A stretch of 45,684 nt of DNA, taken from Clostridia bacterium (GTDB lineage: Bacteria > Bacillota > Clostridia > Saccharofermentanales > Saccharofermentanaceae). Within the stretch, counting starts at the first letter, position 1. Each line of letters opens with the position of its first letter. The stretch lies in the NCBI GenBank assembly GCA_016281535.1, contig JAEEIT010000033.1, positions 1 through 45,684 of the forward strand. The letters are read 5' to 3'. Position numbers and translations under genes: made by a program. Below the pieces are notes generated by a model, which was not told the DNA's origin, ran no database searches, and saw nothing but the letters and a program-made list of their open reading frames with translations. Positions 1 through 9,252 of this stretch are shown piece after piece.

Positions 1-1988
1 GCCTGAAGCAGGGCTTCGTAGGCTTTCCAGCTGGGGTGGTCGTGGTCGGTGATGCCCTTCTCGTCGAGTGTGCGCTTGGCAACGGCAGCCATATCGCCGG
101 CCATGCTGGCCCAGATGGCGTCATCGGCTTCGTCTCCGGAAAGGCCGATCTCGATGATCTCCGGGACGAATCCGAGCCAGGCCGTCTGATACAAGTTCCC
201 GCTGAACGTATCGGAGTCCAGGACTTTCGTATGCAGCTTATTGGTAAGGATCACGATGACCATGTTGTTCTCCGGATCGATCATGGCGAAGGTGCCGGTG
301 AATCCCTGATGCCCGAAGGCTTTCGAGTCGGTCACCGATCCGAAGTAGTAGTCTCTCGTGTGGTCACCTTCTCTCCACCAGCCCAGCGCGTATCCAGGAT
401 AGTCTTCGTTCTGGATCGACGTGAACAGGTCGAGCACGTCCTGGGAGAAGAACCGGTGATTGCCGTATCCTCCGGTCAGCATGACCGATCCGAGGATCGC
501 GAGGTCCGTGGCATTTGAGAAAAGCCCTGCGTGCCCGGAGATGCCATCCATGCAGTAATAGGCATTCGGATCGTGGACTTCGCCCTGAAGCGTCCGGATA
601 CGGATGCCCCAATACTGCTTCGTTTCGCTCTTCTTCGTGCCTTTCAGTTCCGTAGCGGCACAGTCCCCTTCGGAGAAGCCGTTTTCAAGCGGATTATACG
701 TGATGTGGGAAAGTCCCAACGGTTCCCAGAATACTTCTTCGAGAAAAGCATCGAGCCTCATGCCCGTGATCTCTTCGACGCAGAAGCAGAGGATCATGAA
801 ATCGAGATCGCTATAGAGGACCTTCGTGCCGGGCTGGTACATCACGGGGGTCTTGCAGATCATGTCGAAAGTCGACTTCCGCGCAGCATCGTCCGCCTTG
901 GTTCCGACATAGAGGATATTGCTGTCATGGGCGCTCCAGTCCCGTTTCCCGTGATCGTAGCGGTCGTTGTAGTATTCCGGTCCTGCGGGAAAACCGCCCT
1001 GGTGGCGGAGAAGGTCCCGCACGGTCAGGTCGGACTTGTACTGCTTATTCGTCGCGAGCGGAATATGGGTATAGCCTGTGTAGGTGATATCGATGGTATC
1101 GTCAGCGAACTTGTCGCCCAGGATGTCGACGATCTTCGCGTCGAGGTCGATCCGGTCGTTCGTCATCAGGTACTGGATCGCGAAGTTCACGCTGAACATC
1201 TTCGTGACCGAGGCCAGGTCATAGAGGGTGTTATTCGTAACGGGGGCCGCATCGATGGGATCCCCGACATCGTCGTAGGTCCGGACGTTCCCCCAGGCGT
1301 TCTGGTAGACTAGGCGGCCATCCTTAATGATTGCGACCTGCGCACTCGGAAATCCGTACTCGATATCGCTGCTGATAATGGCGTCGATGAGCCCGATGGC
1401 GCCTTCGTCGATCCCCACGTCCTGGATCGTGCCGCCGATCACGATGGGGAACGGGATCTTCACCTGCACTTTCCCTTCGGAAAGATCACTGAGCTGAAGT
1501 GAATTGCGGCCGTTTCTCGCGATGCCCGAGATGTCCAGCGTGTAGGTGCCGCCGGGCGTCATGGAAGAGGTATCGATGCGTTTGTCGTTGATATACAGGT
1601 TGAAACTTCCGGCTTCCTCATCCAGGGTGACGTAGATGGTGCCCTGTCCGCTGTAGCCGTAGAACCCCAGACGGTTGTTGGCACAGTACGAGGACCGGTC
1701 CTGCCACTCCGGGAAGGTAATATCGTATTGCCATTCGAGTGTGGGGTCGGTCATGACCGGCTCCGTCGGAGCGGTCGGGGTGATGACGACCTCGCCATGA
1801 TTCGGTACCGGAGCGGGACCTTGCGTCGCAGCCGGATCTGCGGCACTTCCGGCCGCACTTTCCTTCTGCGCAGGGCTTCCCGTCGCGCCCGGATCTTTGG
1901 CCGACGTTTCTTTCTTATCCTTACATCCTGCAGAAAGTGCAGATGCCGCTATGACTATGCTAAGTAATAATGCCGCAAATCTTCTCAT
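1..1988 (-). CDS. Beta-lactamase-family serine hydrolase lipoprotein (C-terminus outside window)
   Basis: Secreted penicillin-binding/esterase-type serine hydrolase (beta-lactamase class C fold). About 662 codons are visible and the frame is still open at base 1, so the C-terminus is missing. It begins with a lipoprotein signal whose lipobox LSAGC puts the lipidated Cys at residue 22, followed by a Lys/Ala/Pro-rich linker, a beta-sandwich-like region (about residues 85-165), then the hydrolase domain. The SxxK motif is SVTK (Ser260, Lys263), the second motif is Tyr392-Ser-Asp in place of the usual YxN, and HQG at His560 is in the position of the HxG/KTG motif. It starts 45 bp after the ABC ATPase gene and is probably read from the same transcript. 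It may act in cell-wall peptide turnover or as an esterase; resistance to beta-lactams should not be assumed. Confidence 0.85.
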   Translation of the reverse strand, partial: MRRFAALLLSIVIAASALSAGCKDKKETSAKDPGATGSPAQKESAAGSAADPAATQGPAPVPNHGEVVITPTAPTEPVMTDPTLEWQYDITFPEWQDRSSYCANNRLGFYGYSGQGTIYVTLDEEAGSFNLYINDKRIDTSSMTPGGTYTLDISGIARNGRNSLQLSDLSEGKVQVKIPFPIVIGGTIQDVGIDEGAIGLIDAIISSDIEYGFPSAQVAIIKDGRLVYQNAWGNVRTYDDVGDPIDAAPVTNNTLYDLASVTKMFSVNFAIQYLMTNDRIDLDAKIVDILGDKFADDTIDITYTGYTHIPLATNKQYKSDLTVRDLLRHQGGFPAGPEYYNDRYDHGKRDWSAHDSNILYVGTKADDAARKSTFDMICKTPVMYQPGTKVLYSDLDFMILCFCVEEITGMRLDAFLEEVFWEPLGLSHITYNPLENGFSEGDCAATELKGTKKSETKQYWGIRIRTLQGEVHDPNAYYCMDGISGHAGLFSNATDLAILGSVMLTGGYGNHRFFSQDVLDLFTSIQNEDYPGYALGWWREGDHTRDYYFGSVTDSKAFGHQGFTGTFAMIDPENNMVIVILTNKLHTKVLDSDTFSGNLYQTAWLGFVPEIIEIGLSGDEADDAIWASMAGDMAAVAKRTLDEKGITDHDHPSWKAYEALLQ

Positions 1989-2033
1989 GTCGTATGTCAC
2001 ACCATTTCCGGTGGTGTACCGGTCCGATCCTGA

Positions 2034-2798
2034 TCAGAGTACCTTCGCCAGGAATGTCTGCAGTCGTTCATTCTGCGGATTGTCGAAGATCTCTGACGGC
2101 GTTCCTTCTTCGATGATCTTGCCGCCGTCCATGAAGATGACGCGGGTGCCGACTTCCCGTGCGAAGCCCATCTCATGGGTCACAACAGCCATCGTCATGC
2201 CTGACCGGGCCAGATCCTTCATAACGTCGAGCACTTCGCCGACCATTTCCGGGTCGAGGGCAGAAGTCGGTTCGTCGAAGAGAAGCACATCCGGGGACAT
2301 GCAGAGCGCACGGACAATGGCGATACGCTGTTTCTGGCCGCCGGAGAGCTGGCTCGGATAGGCGTCCGCACGGTCCTCCAGACCCACGCGCGCAAGAAGC
2401 TCCAGTGCTTTTGCCTCGGCATCGGCCTTACTCATGCCGAGAAGCTTACGAGGTGCCTTCGTCATATTCTCGAGGATCGTCATATGCGGGAAAAGATTGA
2501 AGTGCTGGAACACCATGCCCATCTTCTGACGGAGTTTGTTGATGTCCGTCTGCGGCGAAGTGATGTCCACGCCTTCGAAGGTGATCGTGCCTTCGGAAGG
2601 GCGCTCGAGAAGATTGAGTGAACGGAGGAAGGTGGACTTACCGGAGCCGGATGGCCCGATGATGACGAGCACCTCTCCTCTTCTGATGTCGGTCGTGATC
2701 CCGTCCAGTGCATGGATCTCCGCCTTCTTGCTCTTATAGTGTTTGGCCAGGTCCCGTACCGAGATGATGACCTCATTATTTTTGTTATCAGCGCTCAC
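2034..2798 (-). CDS. Polar amino acid ABC transporter, ATP-binding protein
   Basis: Cytoplasmic ATPase of an importer for polar amino acids (GlnQ/TcyC family, 254 aa, normal length). Visible motifs: Walker [10 protein letters not shown] (48-56), Q-loop Gln98, signature LSGGQKQR (151-158), Walker B VLLFDE (171-176) and the switch His208 in VVTHEMG. The gene overlaps the permease gene by 11 bp (2788-2798), so the two are translationally coupled. The binding protein gene lies upstream, giving the order binding protein, permease, ATPase. The substrate cannot be fixed from sequence; glutamine, cystine, histidine or another polar amino acid are all possible for this family. Confidence 0.95.
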   Translation of the reverse strand: MSADNKNNEVIISVRDLAKHYKSKKAEIHALDGITTDIRRGEVLVIIGPSGSGKSTFLRSLNLLERPSEGTITFEGVDITSPQTDINKLRQKMGMVFQHFNLFPHMTILENMTKAPRKLLGMSKADAEAKALELLARVGLEDRADAYPSQLSGGQKQRIAIVRALCMSPDVLLFDEPTSALDPEMVGEVLDVMKDLARSGMTMAVVTHEMGFAREVGTRVIFMDGGKIIEEGTPSEIFDNPQNERLQTFLAKVL

Positions 2799-3555
2799 TG
2801 TTTCTCAGCCTCCTTTCCAGGATCGATACCATCTTGCTGAAGAAGATGACGATGATCAGGTAGATGCCGGCTACTGCAAGCAGCGGCATAAATGCGACGA
2901 ATGTGCGGCTTCTTATGACGTCGCCGCCGCGGGTCAGGTCCATGATGCCGACGTAACCGGAAACGGAGGTCTCCTTCACCAGTACGATGAATTCGTTCGC
3001 CAGGGCCGGAAGGACATTCTTCAGGGCCTGCGGGATGATGATGTACGTCATGGTCTGGATATAGTTAAAGCCGAGGGAGCGGCCGGCTTCGAACTGGCCG
3101 TTGTCGATGCTCATGATGCCGGAGCGGATGATCTCAGCAACGTATGCGCCGGAGTTGATGCCGAAAGCCAGCACAGCCACGAGCACCTGGTTCGTGGACG
3201 ATGCGAAGATGATGTAATAGGTGATCATGAGCTGGACGACCACCGGGGTGCCGCGGATGACCGTCAGGTAGAGCTTGACGATCAGGTTCAGCAACTTCAG
3301 GATGAACCGGCCGAATCCCGGGCGCATGTCTGCCACGGTCTTGTCGTGGGTACTGCGGATAATGGCCGCGACGACGCCCAGGGCGATACCCAGGATCACC
3401 GCGAAGAACGTGATCTTTAAGGTCATCCACAGACCCTTCGCCAGGTACATGTACCGGTCTTCTGCTATGAAGTTCACGTAGAACTGGTCTTTCAGGTTAG
3501 TAAGCCAGGCCGGAAGCGCCAGGCTCACCCTATATGCCAACATGCTGTTTCCCAT
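2788..3555 (-). CDS. Polar amino acid ABC transporter, permease
   Basis: Membrane permease of the HisM/GlnP family, about 255 aa with several hydrophobic segments. The EAA loop, which docks on the ATPase, is seen as [18 protein letters not shown], followed by [15 protein letters not shown]. The ATG at 3555 is preferred because GAGGGGG lies six bases before it; an in-frame ATG at 3585 would add ten residues but has a poorer ribosome site. It sits between the binding protein (3757-4536) and the ATPase. The 201-bp gap to the binding protein holds an intrinsic terminator-like hairpin, which should lower permease expression relative to binding protein. Confidence 0.93.
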   Translation of the reverse strand: MGNSMLAYRVSLALPAWLTNLKDQFYVNFIAEDRYMYLAKGLWMTLKITFFAVILGIALGVVAAIIRSTHDKTVADMRPGFGRFILKLLNLIVKLYLTVIRGTPVVVQLMITYYIIFASSTNQVLVAVLAFGINSGAYVAEIIRSGIMSIDNGQFEAGRSLGFNYIQTMTYIIIPQALKNVLPALANEFIVLVKETSVSGYVGIMDLTRGGDVIRSRTFVAFMPLLAVAGIYLIIVIFFSKMVSILERRLRNSER

Positions 3556-3633
3556 ACTGTTCCCCCTCGCATATCTTCTCGTCATGCAGAGTTTCCGTGA
3601 TCCTTACCATCACAGACTTCTATTGTAAAAGAA

Positions 3634-3669
3634 ACGAAGACGGAAATAAAGTCAAATCTCCGTCTTCGT
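3634..3669 (-). terminator. Intercistronic partial terminator in amino acid ABC operon
   Basis: An 11-bp perfect stem (ACGAAGACGGA at 3634-3644 with its complement at 3659-3669) is followed on the minus strand by TTCTTTT. It lies between the binding protein and permease genes. Downstream genes have no obvious own promoter, so it probably lets part of the transcription through. Confidence 0.7.
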
Positions 3670-3756
3670 GAACTTTTTCCTGCTTTACTTCGGGACCGTC
3701 ATGCCTCCTCTATGGATGAAGCACCGTCACCCAGAAGTGGTATTCGAATCTTTCTC

Positions 3757-4536
3757 TCAGCCCTTGCTCGGGATGTACTTCTCGATGATGGCCGGGATCG
3801 TACCGTCTTCAGTCAGTTCCTTCAGCGCCTTATTAATGGCCTCGAGAAGCTCTGTGTTGTTCTTGTTGATGCACATCGCGTACTCTTCTTCCACATAGGC
3901 GGTCTCCAGGATCGTGAGGCCTTCGTTCGCAGCAACGAAAGACTTCGCCGGCTCGTTGTCGATGACCACGGCGTCGACCTTACCTGTAGACAGTGCCAGA
4001 ACGGCATCGTTACCCTTGGAGAAACGTACGACTCTGTCTTCTCCGACACCACCTGACACGTCTGACATGTAGATATCACCAGTCGTTCCCTGCTGTACGC
4101 CTACCTTGTAGTCGCCGCCCAGAAGTGTGTCCACGTCTGTGATCTCGGAGCCTTCCGGAACGATAACGGCCTGGATACCGGTAGCATAGGTGGTAGAGAA
4201 ATTAACGGCCAGCTTACGCTCATCGGTAACGGTCATGCCCGCCATACCGATGTCGTACTTGTTGCTCTGTACGCCTGCGATGATGGAGTCGAACTCCACA
4301 TCCTGGATCTCCAGCTCGAGGCCGAGCTTCTTCGCGATCGCCTCGGCGATCTCGGCATCAATACCGACGATCTTGCTGTTGTCATAGTACTCATACGGCG
4401 GGAAATACGCGTTTGTCGCCATGATGAGCTTGTCCTTCTGTACCGTCATGCTCTTCTTCTTTGCGCAGGATGCCAGAGCACCCGCCATGCACAGAACCAG
4501 ACCGGCAGATACGATTCTTCTTAAAATGTTCTTCAT
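3757..4536 (-). CDS. Polar amino acid ABC transporter, substrate-binding lipoprotein
   Basis: Extracytoplasmic solute-binding protein family 3, 259 aa, tethered by a lipid: the signal ends in lipobox LASC with Cys24 followed by AKKK. The mature part has typical family 3 blocks, PPYEYYD near the N-terminus, the ID-AEIAEAIAKKLG stretch, and DERK in the ligand-binding lobe. The start at 4536 is chosen because AGGAGGG is placed five bases before it; an in-frame ATG at 4551 lacks such a site. It is the first gene of the transporter operon. Confidence 0.94.
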   Translation of the reverse strand: MKNILRRIVSAGLVLCMAGALASCAKKKSMTVQKDKLIMATNAYFPPYEYYDNSKIVGIDAEIAEAIAKKLGLELEIQDVEFDSIIAGVQSNKYDIGMAGMTVTDERKLAVNFSTTYATGIQAVIVPEGSEITDVDTLLGGDYKVGVQQGTTGDIYMSDVSGGVGEDRVVRFSKGNDAVLALSTGKVDAVVIDNEPAKSFVAANEGLTILETAYVEEEYAMCINKNNTELLEAINKALKELTEDGTIPAIIEKYIPSKG

Positions 4537-4615
4537 ACTTACCCTCCTCAAACTGCAAGGAAATGCCGCTTCCCCGAAGCGACACCATCTTGCGGTCCAT
4601 CATTCTTACTCCTTA

Positions 4616-4644
4616 AGTATATAGCCTTCCCGCGTGTATGTCAT
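4616..4644 (-). promoter_or_regulatory. Possible promoter of the amino acid ABC operon
   Basis: On the minus strand, ATGACA (4639-4644) and TATACT (4616-4621) are separated by 17 bp. A TTGACA hexamer a few bases further upstream is too far from this -10. The predicted start is near 4609, giving a leader of about 70 nt that includes a small CGCTTC/GAAGCG hairpin. Confidence 0.45.
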
Positions 4645-4707
4645 GTCAACAAGAATTCGAAAAATGCCCGTGAAAACTTCGTTATGTTAGGCATTTCAAA
4701 CAAAAGT

Positions 4708-4783
4708 AAAAGAAAAAGCGATTTCTCGTGCTGTCCTCGACGCGATGCGTCTGCGGAGGCATGTCGGAATCGCTTTTTCTTTT
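4708..4783 (-). terminator. Terminator after amrS
   Basis: A 16-bp perfect inverted repeat (arms 4708-4723 and 4768-4783) starts one base after the amrS stop codon. The minus-strand transcript ends in TTTTTCTTTT, with a complementary A-rich 5' arm. The 44-nt interior itself contains the smaller hairpin GACGC-GAT-GCGTC. Confidence 0.8.
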
Positions 4784-4784
4784 A

Positions 4785-5645
4785 TCAACAATTTCCGGTG
4801 TAGACGTAGTTCAGGTTCTCGCGGGCGATGTCGGCCAGTTCGTAGACGCGGGATACGGGCGTGGCGGCGCAGTCGGTCATGTGAAACCTCGGGAAGAACC
4901 GGGAGATGTGAAGCGGGATGTCCGGGCCGATGCGGTTCCCATCGGCGTCGCGAAGTTCCGAGACCCAGGTGCTGAGCGCGCGGATCTCTTCCTTGGAGTC
5001 ATTCTCTCCCGGGACGATCAGGGTGGTCAGTTCGACGTGGCAGTGCTTCACGGCTTCTTCGATAAACTGCTTCGTCATCTCGATATTCCCGCCCAGCACG
5101 TCGTGATAGTACGTCTCCGTAAATCCCTTGAGGTCGATGTTCATCGCGTCGATAAAGGGAGCGATCTCCTGAAGGATCGCGATGTCCGCCGAACCATTCG
5201 TCACAAGAACATTCTTCAGTGATTCTACATGAGAGAGACGGGCGGTATCCCGTACGAACTCGTAGCCGACGAGCGGTTCGTTATAGGTAAATGCGATGCC
5301 GATGTTGCCCTCGGTGCGGTACTTCTTGGCGATGTGTACCAGCTGTTCCGGGGTAAGGGTGTCCGCGCTCTCGGCAAAGAGCTTCGCTTCGTCGCCCCAG
5401 GAGATCTCGCTGTTCTGGCAGAACGGGCAGCGGAGGTTACAGCCGTAGCTTCCGACGGAGAGGATCTTCGTACCGGGGAAGAAACGGCGCAGGGGCTTCT
5501 TCTCGATGGGGTCGAGGGCGAGAGAGGTGATGCGGCCGTAGTTGGCGGCGGTCACCCGGTCTTCGAGGGCGATGCGGGCACCGCAGAAGCCGATGCTTCC
5601 TTCTTTCAGGTCACAATGTCGGAAACACACTTGGCATCGGGTCAT
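4785..5645 (-). CDS. amrS: AmmeMemoRadiSam system radical SAM enzyme AmrS
   Basis: Radical SAM protein of the AmrS family, 286 aa. The iron-sulfur cluster motif CNLRCPFC (Cys69, Cys73, Cys76) binds the 4Fe-4S cluster that cleaves S-adenosylmethionine. The N-terminus carries additional conserved Cys residues (4, 7, 11, 21) of the kind seen in this group and in pyruvate-formate-lyase-activating-like proteins. AAGGAG lies before the start. It is 103 bp downstream of the fused AmrB-AmrA gene on the same strand, the classic partner arrangement. The reaction is not assigned here. The gene ends at a strong terminator. Confidence 0.93.
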   Translation of the reverse strand: MTRCQVCFRHCDLKEGSIGFCGARIALEDRVTAANYGRITSLALDPIEKKPLRRFFPGTKILSVGSYGCNLRCPFCQNSEISWGDEAKLFAESADTLTPEQLVHIAKKYRTEGNIGIAFTYNEPLVGYEFVRDTARLSHVESLKNVLVTNGSADIAILQEIAPFIDAMNIDLKGFTETYYHDVLGGNIEMTKQFIEEAVKHCHVELTTLIVPGENDSKEEIRALSTWVSELRDADGNRIGPDIPLHISRFFPRFHMTDCAATPVSRVYELADIARENLNYVYTGNC

Positions 5646-5748
5646 TCTTCGTTCTCCTTGTGGTATATGTCCGGGGCGCGGCCGGCTTGTGGCTGTCGTG
5701 TGGGGCCGGGCGTCTCCTTCTCGATGGAACGCGCATCGTGGCCCGCGC

Positions 5749-7284
5749 TTAGGTGTGGCGCACGACCTCGAAGCGCTGGAGCTGGTACTTCTCGTGCTTC
5801 TGGATGCCGCCTTTTCTCATGGCGATGGCGACCTGCTCTTCTACAGTGTCCACGCCGTCGAGATCCGGCAGCAGGAGTCCTCTTCTTCCGTCACGCGTGG
5901 AGACGATGACGCCGTAACGTTTCACGTCCAGCTGATCCATGGAATCGATATCTTCCGCTTCTCCCAGCACGTCGACGTTGATCTCGAGCCAGGGGAGCTC
6001 GTCTTCACGGATCGGATCGAAGCGGGGATCACGGGTGCTGGCGCTGATGGCGTTGGTGGCGATCTCCTGGGCAAGGTTCTTCATGGTGGGGCCGATGGTC
6101 CCGATGCAGCCACGGAGCATGCCCTGCTTATGGATCGAGACAAATGCGCCGGCCCGCGTGTGAAGGAGTGCGTCAGGGATCTCGCCGGTCAGGAGGGAAA
6201 GATCCTCGGGTATGCGGATCTTCTTCCCTGTCCGGATATAGGTCTCGAGAGAGAGACGCGCGAGGCGCACGTAGATGTCGGAGGCTTCACGCATCTTGTT
6301 AATTTCGTTCTCCTTCTTCTCCAGGTAGATACGGAGGAACTGCCGATCCGCAGAAAACAGTGCTTCTGCCTCGGAGTCCGGATCGGATGCGGAAACGCAG
6401 GTAGAATCGGCAACGGAATCGGAGTCCGGATCGGAGTCAGTCATACTGTCGGCAGCCGACGTGGAATCGATCGACGGGGCCGGTGTTCCGGGATAGAAGG
6501 AACAGATGCCGTAGCCTACGCCGGTGATGTCCTCGTGGCTGTAGGTGGTAGCGCGGACGGGGCGGCCGTCCCAGGCGCCGGCCATAATGACGAAGGAGCG
6601 GTGGCCACACTCGGCGGCCTTGTCGCAGAAGGCTTCGTCGAAGTTGAAGAGCTCGCCGAAAGCAGCGCGCCCCATGACGTCCATGATGCGTTCGTCGTAT
6701 TGGGGACCCTCGGGAGCGAAGCCGTAGGGGCCGTAATCCTGGAGTTTGTGGGACAGATCACCGCTTGAAACGATCACGGCCCTGCGGTTCAGTGCATTTG
6801 CAGCGCGAGCAAGGATCGTTCCGAGTCTGTAGTGGTCTGTCAGGGGAAGACCGGAAAGACCGATGCGGACGATCTTGCCGTCCTTGTATTTCTGGCGGAT
6901 GAACCAGAGCGGCACCATCGTGCCGTGGTCGAGCTCGGGTTCCTGTTCGCCCATGGTGCCGCAGGGAAAGTCCTCGTGGTAGGCGATGTCGCTGATTCTA
7001 TCGACCAGGTCTTCGTCGTAGTCTTCGCTGAATTTGACCTGGGGTGCGTGGAAGCCTGCGAAGGAACCCTTCGCGTGTTTTCCCGGCGAGATGTGGAAGT
7101 AGTCGGCATACAGTGTCGCGTGGGGGCTCGTGATGAGGATGGTCTCCGGCTTGAGCGCGGCGATCTCGTCGGCCACTTTCTCGTAGGACCGGATCGTCTT
7201 GAGCACTTCTTTCTCGCCGCCGCGTCCGACCGCGGGTACGATCAGGGGCGGGTGCGGGACCATAAATGACGCCAGGATCGGCAT
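5749..7284 (-). CDS. Fused AmmeMemoRadiSam proteins B (Memo-like) and A (AMMECR1 domain)
   Basis: A 511-aa fusion. Residues 1-265 are a Memo/LigB-type domain with His residues in metal-site positions (His11, His120, His179 in SSGDLSH, His228). Residues about 330-511 are an AMMECR1 domain, recognised by the RGCIGTI block at 391-397 and the RDPRF block further on. Between them is a Ser/Asp/Ala-rich linker (about 271-310), unlike ordinary folded protein and built on DSDPDS-like units. With amrS directly downstream this makes a full AmmeMemoRadiSam set. The fused order B-A is known in several anaerobes. The biochemical role is not deducible from this sequence. Confidence 0.92.
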   Translation of the reverse strand: MPILASFMVPHPPLIVPAVGRGGEKEVLKTIRSYEKVADEIAALKPETILITSPHATLYADYFHISPGKHAKGSFAGFHAPQVKFSEDYDEDLVDRISDIAYHEDFPCGTMGEQEPELDHGTMVPLWFIRQKYKDGKIVRIGLSGLPLTDHYRLGTILARAANALNRRAVIVSSGDLSHKLQDYGPYGFAPEGPQYDERIMDVMGRAAFGELFNFDEAFCDKAAECGHRSFVIMAGAWDGRPVRATTYSHEDITGVGYGICSFYPGTPAPSIDSTSAADSMTDSDPDSDSVADSTCVSASDPDSEAEALFSADRQFLRIYLEKKENEINKMREASDIYVRLARLSLETYIRTGKKIRIPEDLSLLTGEIPDALLHTRAGAFVSIHKQGMLRGCIGTIGPTMKNLAQEIATNAISASTRDPRFDPIREDELPWLEINVDVLGEAEDIDSMDQLDVKRYGVIVSTRDGRRGLLLPDLDGVDTVEEQVAIAMRKGGIQKHEKYQLQRFEVVRHT

Positions 7285-7413
7285 ACCATCAGCCTCCTTC
7301 CGTATAGTAAGAACAGCGCTTCTGCCGAAGAATCGGAAAATGCGTGGCCAGGGAGCTTGCGATGCGGTCAGGCCATTACGCGTGGCCGGAGTGGCTCCCT
7401 GGGCGTGCTTGGC

Positions 7414-7977
7414 TTACTCTCCGAGGGGTTCGCCTTTACCGTTGAAGAGCGGGATCGTGCCGAGGAACTTGATGTCGTCGCGCTTGGCGGCGTCGCCCTC
7501 AGCGAGTACGCAGACCCGGCCGGTCACGGTTCCGCCGCAGAGGTTTATCATTTCTTCCATGGCGCGGAGCGAGCCGCCTGTGGAGATCACATCGTCCACG
7601 ATCAGGATGCGTTTGCCGCGGATCATGTCGGCGTCATCACGTCCGAGATAGAGTCTCTGCTTGCCGCGGGTCGTGATGGACTCGTCTTCTACGCAGATCG
7701 GGTCGGGCATGTAGTTCTTCGGTCCTTTTCGAGCGACGAAATACTTCGCGGCGCGGCTCTGGCGCGCCATTTCGTGTGCGAGCGGGATGCCCTTGGCCTC
7801 GGCGGTGAAGATGTAATCGTAATCCTCGCGCGGGACAAGTTTCAGGAGTTCTCTGGCACAGGCCGCGGAGATCTCGGCATCGCCGAAGCAGATAAATGCC
7901 GCGATATAAAGGTCGTCCGCGATGGGGCACAGGGGAAGGTCACGTTTCAGTCCTGCAATTTCCATGGTGTATTTCAT
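7414..7977 (-). CDS. Adenine phosphoribosyltransferase-like protein (purine PRTase family)
   Basis: Type I phosphoribosyltransferase, 187 aa. The PRPP-binding loop is KRILIVDDVISTGGS (122-136), preceded by AEAKGIPLAHEMA (59-71), a block shared with adenine and xanthine phosphoribosyltransferases. It probably transfers ribose phosphate from PRPP to a purine base, or acts as a PRPP-sensing relative. AAGGAGAT precedes the start by nine bases. It lies upstream of the AmmeMemoRadiSam genes on the same strand (129 bp apart) and may be co-transcribed. Exact base specificity is not certain, so no gene symbol is given. Confidence 0.85.
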   Translation of the reverse strand: MKYTMEIAGLKRDLPLCPIADDLYIAAFICFGDAEISAACARELLKLVPREDYDYIFTAEAKGIPLAHEMARQSRAAKYFVARKGPKNYMPDPICVEDESITTRGKQRLYLGRDDADMIRGKRILIVDDVISTGGSLRAMEEMINLCGGTVTGRVCVLAEGDAAKRDDIKFLGTIPLFNGKGEPLGE

Positions 7978-8274
7978 GCTCGAACTATCTCCTTGCTGAA
8001 GTGTAGTATGTGCGGGCCGGTGGCGCGTGGGCGTCCTTTCGCGGGATTTCTTGCGCGCCGGCGTCCCCTCCGGGGGAGGTGCCGGCGTCCCTTCGCGGTG
8101 GTCCGCTTCTTCATAGCCCTATTCTACAACAATCCGCCGTCGCCGTCACTAGAAGAATGCGCTGTGTGGGAAAGTGTTTCTTCTTGCGCAGGGCGGCAGA
8201 GGAGCGCCCTCCTTCCCCGCCTTCGAAAGGCCGCGGAGGAAAGTGCTTCTCGCGTAGACACAGTGCGGGCAGAG
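7978..8274. other. Intergenic region with GC-rich repeats and possible promoter of the PRTase gene
   Basis: No well-supported gene. On the minus strand GTGACG and TAGAAT spaced by 17 bp could be a promoter. The GC-rich part repeats GGACGCC units and contains the small hairpin CCTCC-GGG-GGAGG. A 46-codon Arg-rich frame (7974-8114, minus) ends in an ATGA overlap with the PRTase start but has no ribosome site. AAGCACTTTCC-type sequences occur near 8165 and 8240. Confidence 0.4.
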
Positions 8275-9069
8275 CTATAGGAAGATCTCACTTATCATGT
8301 TCCGCATCTCGAGCATATTCAGTGTCGTGCCATCACCTTCGAAGGTCAGGATCAGGTTCTTCCCGGTGTAGATCCCGTTGCGGCGGTAGATGTCGATCTT
8401 CTCGTGGAATCGTTTGCGGTACACGGGGTCGTCCATCTTGCCGCAATGCTCGTGGTACATCTCCTGCCGGCGTTTCTTGTCCCAGAGCGTGAAGTCCGGG
8501 TCCAGCACCTCCCCGTCGGGGAAGCGGAGTTCCTGTTCGTAGCGGTAAGGGATCCCCATCTCGAGATACATGTCCGCGAAGAAGACCTCTGACTTGGACC
8601 GGACCAGGTCGCCTTTCTTCGTCGGGTAGATCTTCTTCTCCGGAAAGCTCATGCCTCTCGTGTATTCCGCCGCTTCCCAGGTCCGCGCGAGCTCGTCGTC
8701 CGTTACGAGGAGCGGCCGCACCAGCGCCTGCCTGGCCGGGCTCATCTCAGAGTACAGGTCTTCGGGCGGCCGGGAACTCACGAAGTCCAGGTAACTATTC
8801 AGCAGCTTGAGATCGCGGGTCGCACGTCTGAGAAAATGCTCCAGATACGTCCGCGACGCCAGTGCTTTTGCCAGAGCAATATCCTTCTTCGGGATGTACT
8901 TGCGTCGGCCGGACGTCTCCGGCGAGACAAGGTACAGACTCGTCCACGACTTGCTGCCTGCAATCTCCAGATGCCCCTCCGGCAAGTTGCGCAAATTTGT
9001 CTTCGCCACAGAAATCGCCCATTCGAGCAGCATTTTCCGCTTCTTCAATGATTCAATAAACGTCTGCAT
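8275..9069 (-). CDS. Hypothetical protein with PD-(D/E)XK nuclease-like C-terminal domain
   Basis: 264 aa, no signal peptide or membrane segment. The C-terminal half has the layout of a restriction-endonuclease-like fold: SKSE (Glu161) in the first helix, then LDPDF (Pro191-Asp192) and YHEHCGK (Glu207 and Lys211), followed by KIDIYRRNGI and a hydrophobic strand KNLILTFEGDG. The last motif is E-H-x-G-K rather than a textbook ExK, so catalysis is not assured. The N-terminal half is charged and helical. Proteins with this pattern are common as uncharacterised genes in gut Clostridia. A promoter lies 155 bp upstream, overlapping the edge of the 54-bp repeat array. Confidence 0.8.
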   Translation of the reverse strand: MQTFIESLKKRKMLLEWAISVAKTNLRNLPEGHLEIAGSKSWTSLYLVSPETSGRRKYIPKKDIALAKALASRTYLEHFLRRATRDLKLLNSYLDFVSSRPPEDLYSEMSPARQALVRPLLVTDDELARTWEAAEYTRGMSFPEKKIYPTKKGDLVRSKSEVFFADMYLEMGIPYRYEQELRFPDGEVLDPDFTLWDKKRRQEMYHEHCGKMDDPVYRKRFHEKIDIYRRNGIYTGKNLILTFEGDGTTLNMLEMRNMISEIFL

Positions 9070-9223
9070 ATAAGCCTCCCTTTCGGGACGCGCCTCTTCG
9101 CTTCATATCAAATCATAAATCATAAAATCGGATGGTCCGCGCCGCTCCTGGTGAGCAGCTCAATAAATCAAATCAATCGCGTGCGGCGGTCTTCCCGCCA
9201 CGGCACGTCTCATATTTGCATTA

Positions 9224-9252
9224 ATAATATATCCGTGCGATATCGAATACAA
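9224..9252 (-). promoter_or_regulatory. Promoter of the PD-(D/E)XK-like gene
   Basis: Minus-strand TTGTAT (9247-9252) and TATTAT (9224-9229) with a 17-bp spacer. The leader to the start codon is about 145 nt and contains a GGCGG/CCGCC hairpin. The -35 box overlaps the first, decayed unit of repeat array 1. Confidence 0.55.

Noticed and set aside
4391-4603. Upstream frame overlapping the amino acid binding protein start with AAGGAG before it
   Set aside because: The ribosome-site sequence overlaps the predicted transcript start and the frame shadows the real gene in another phase, so it is probably chance.
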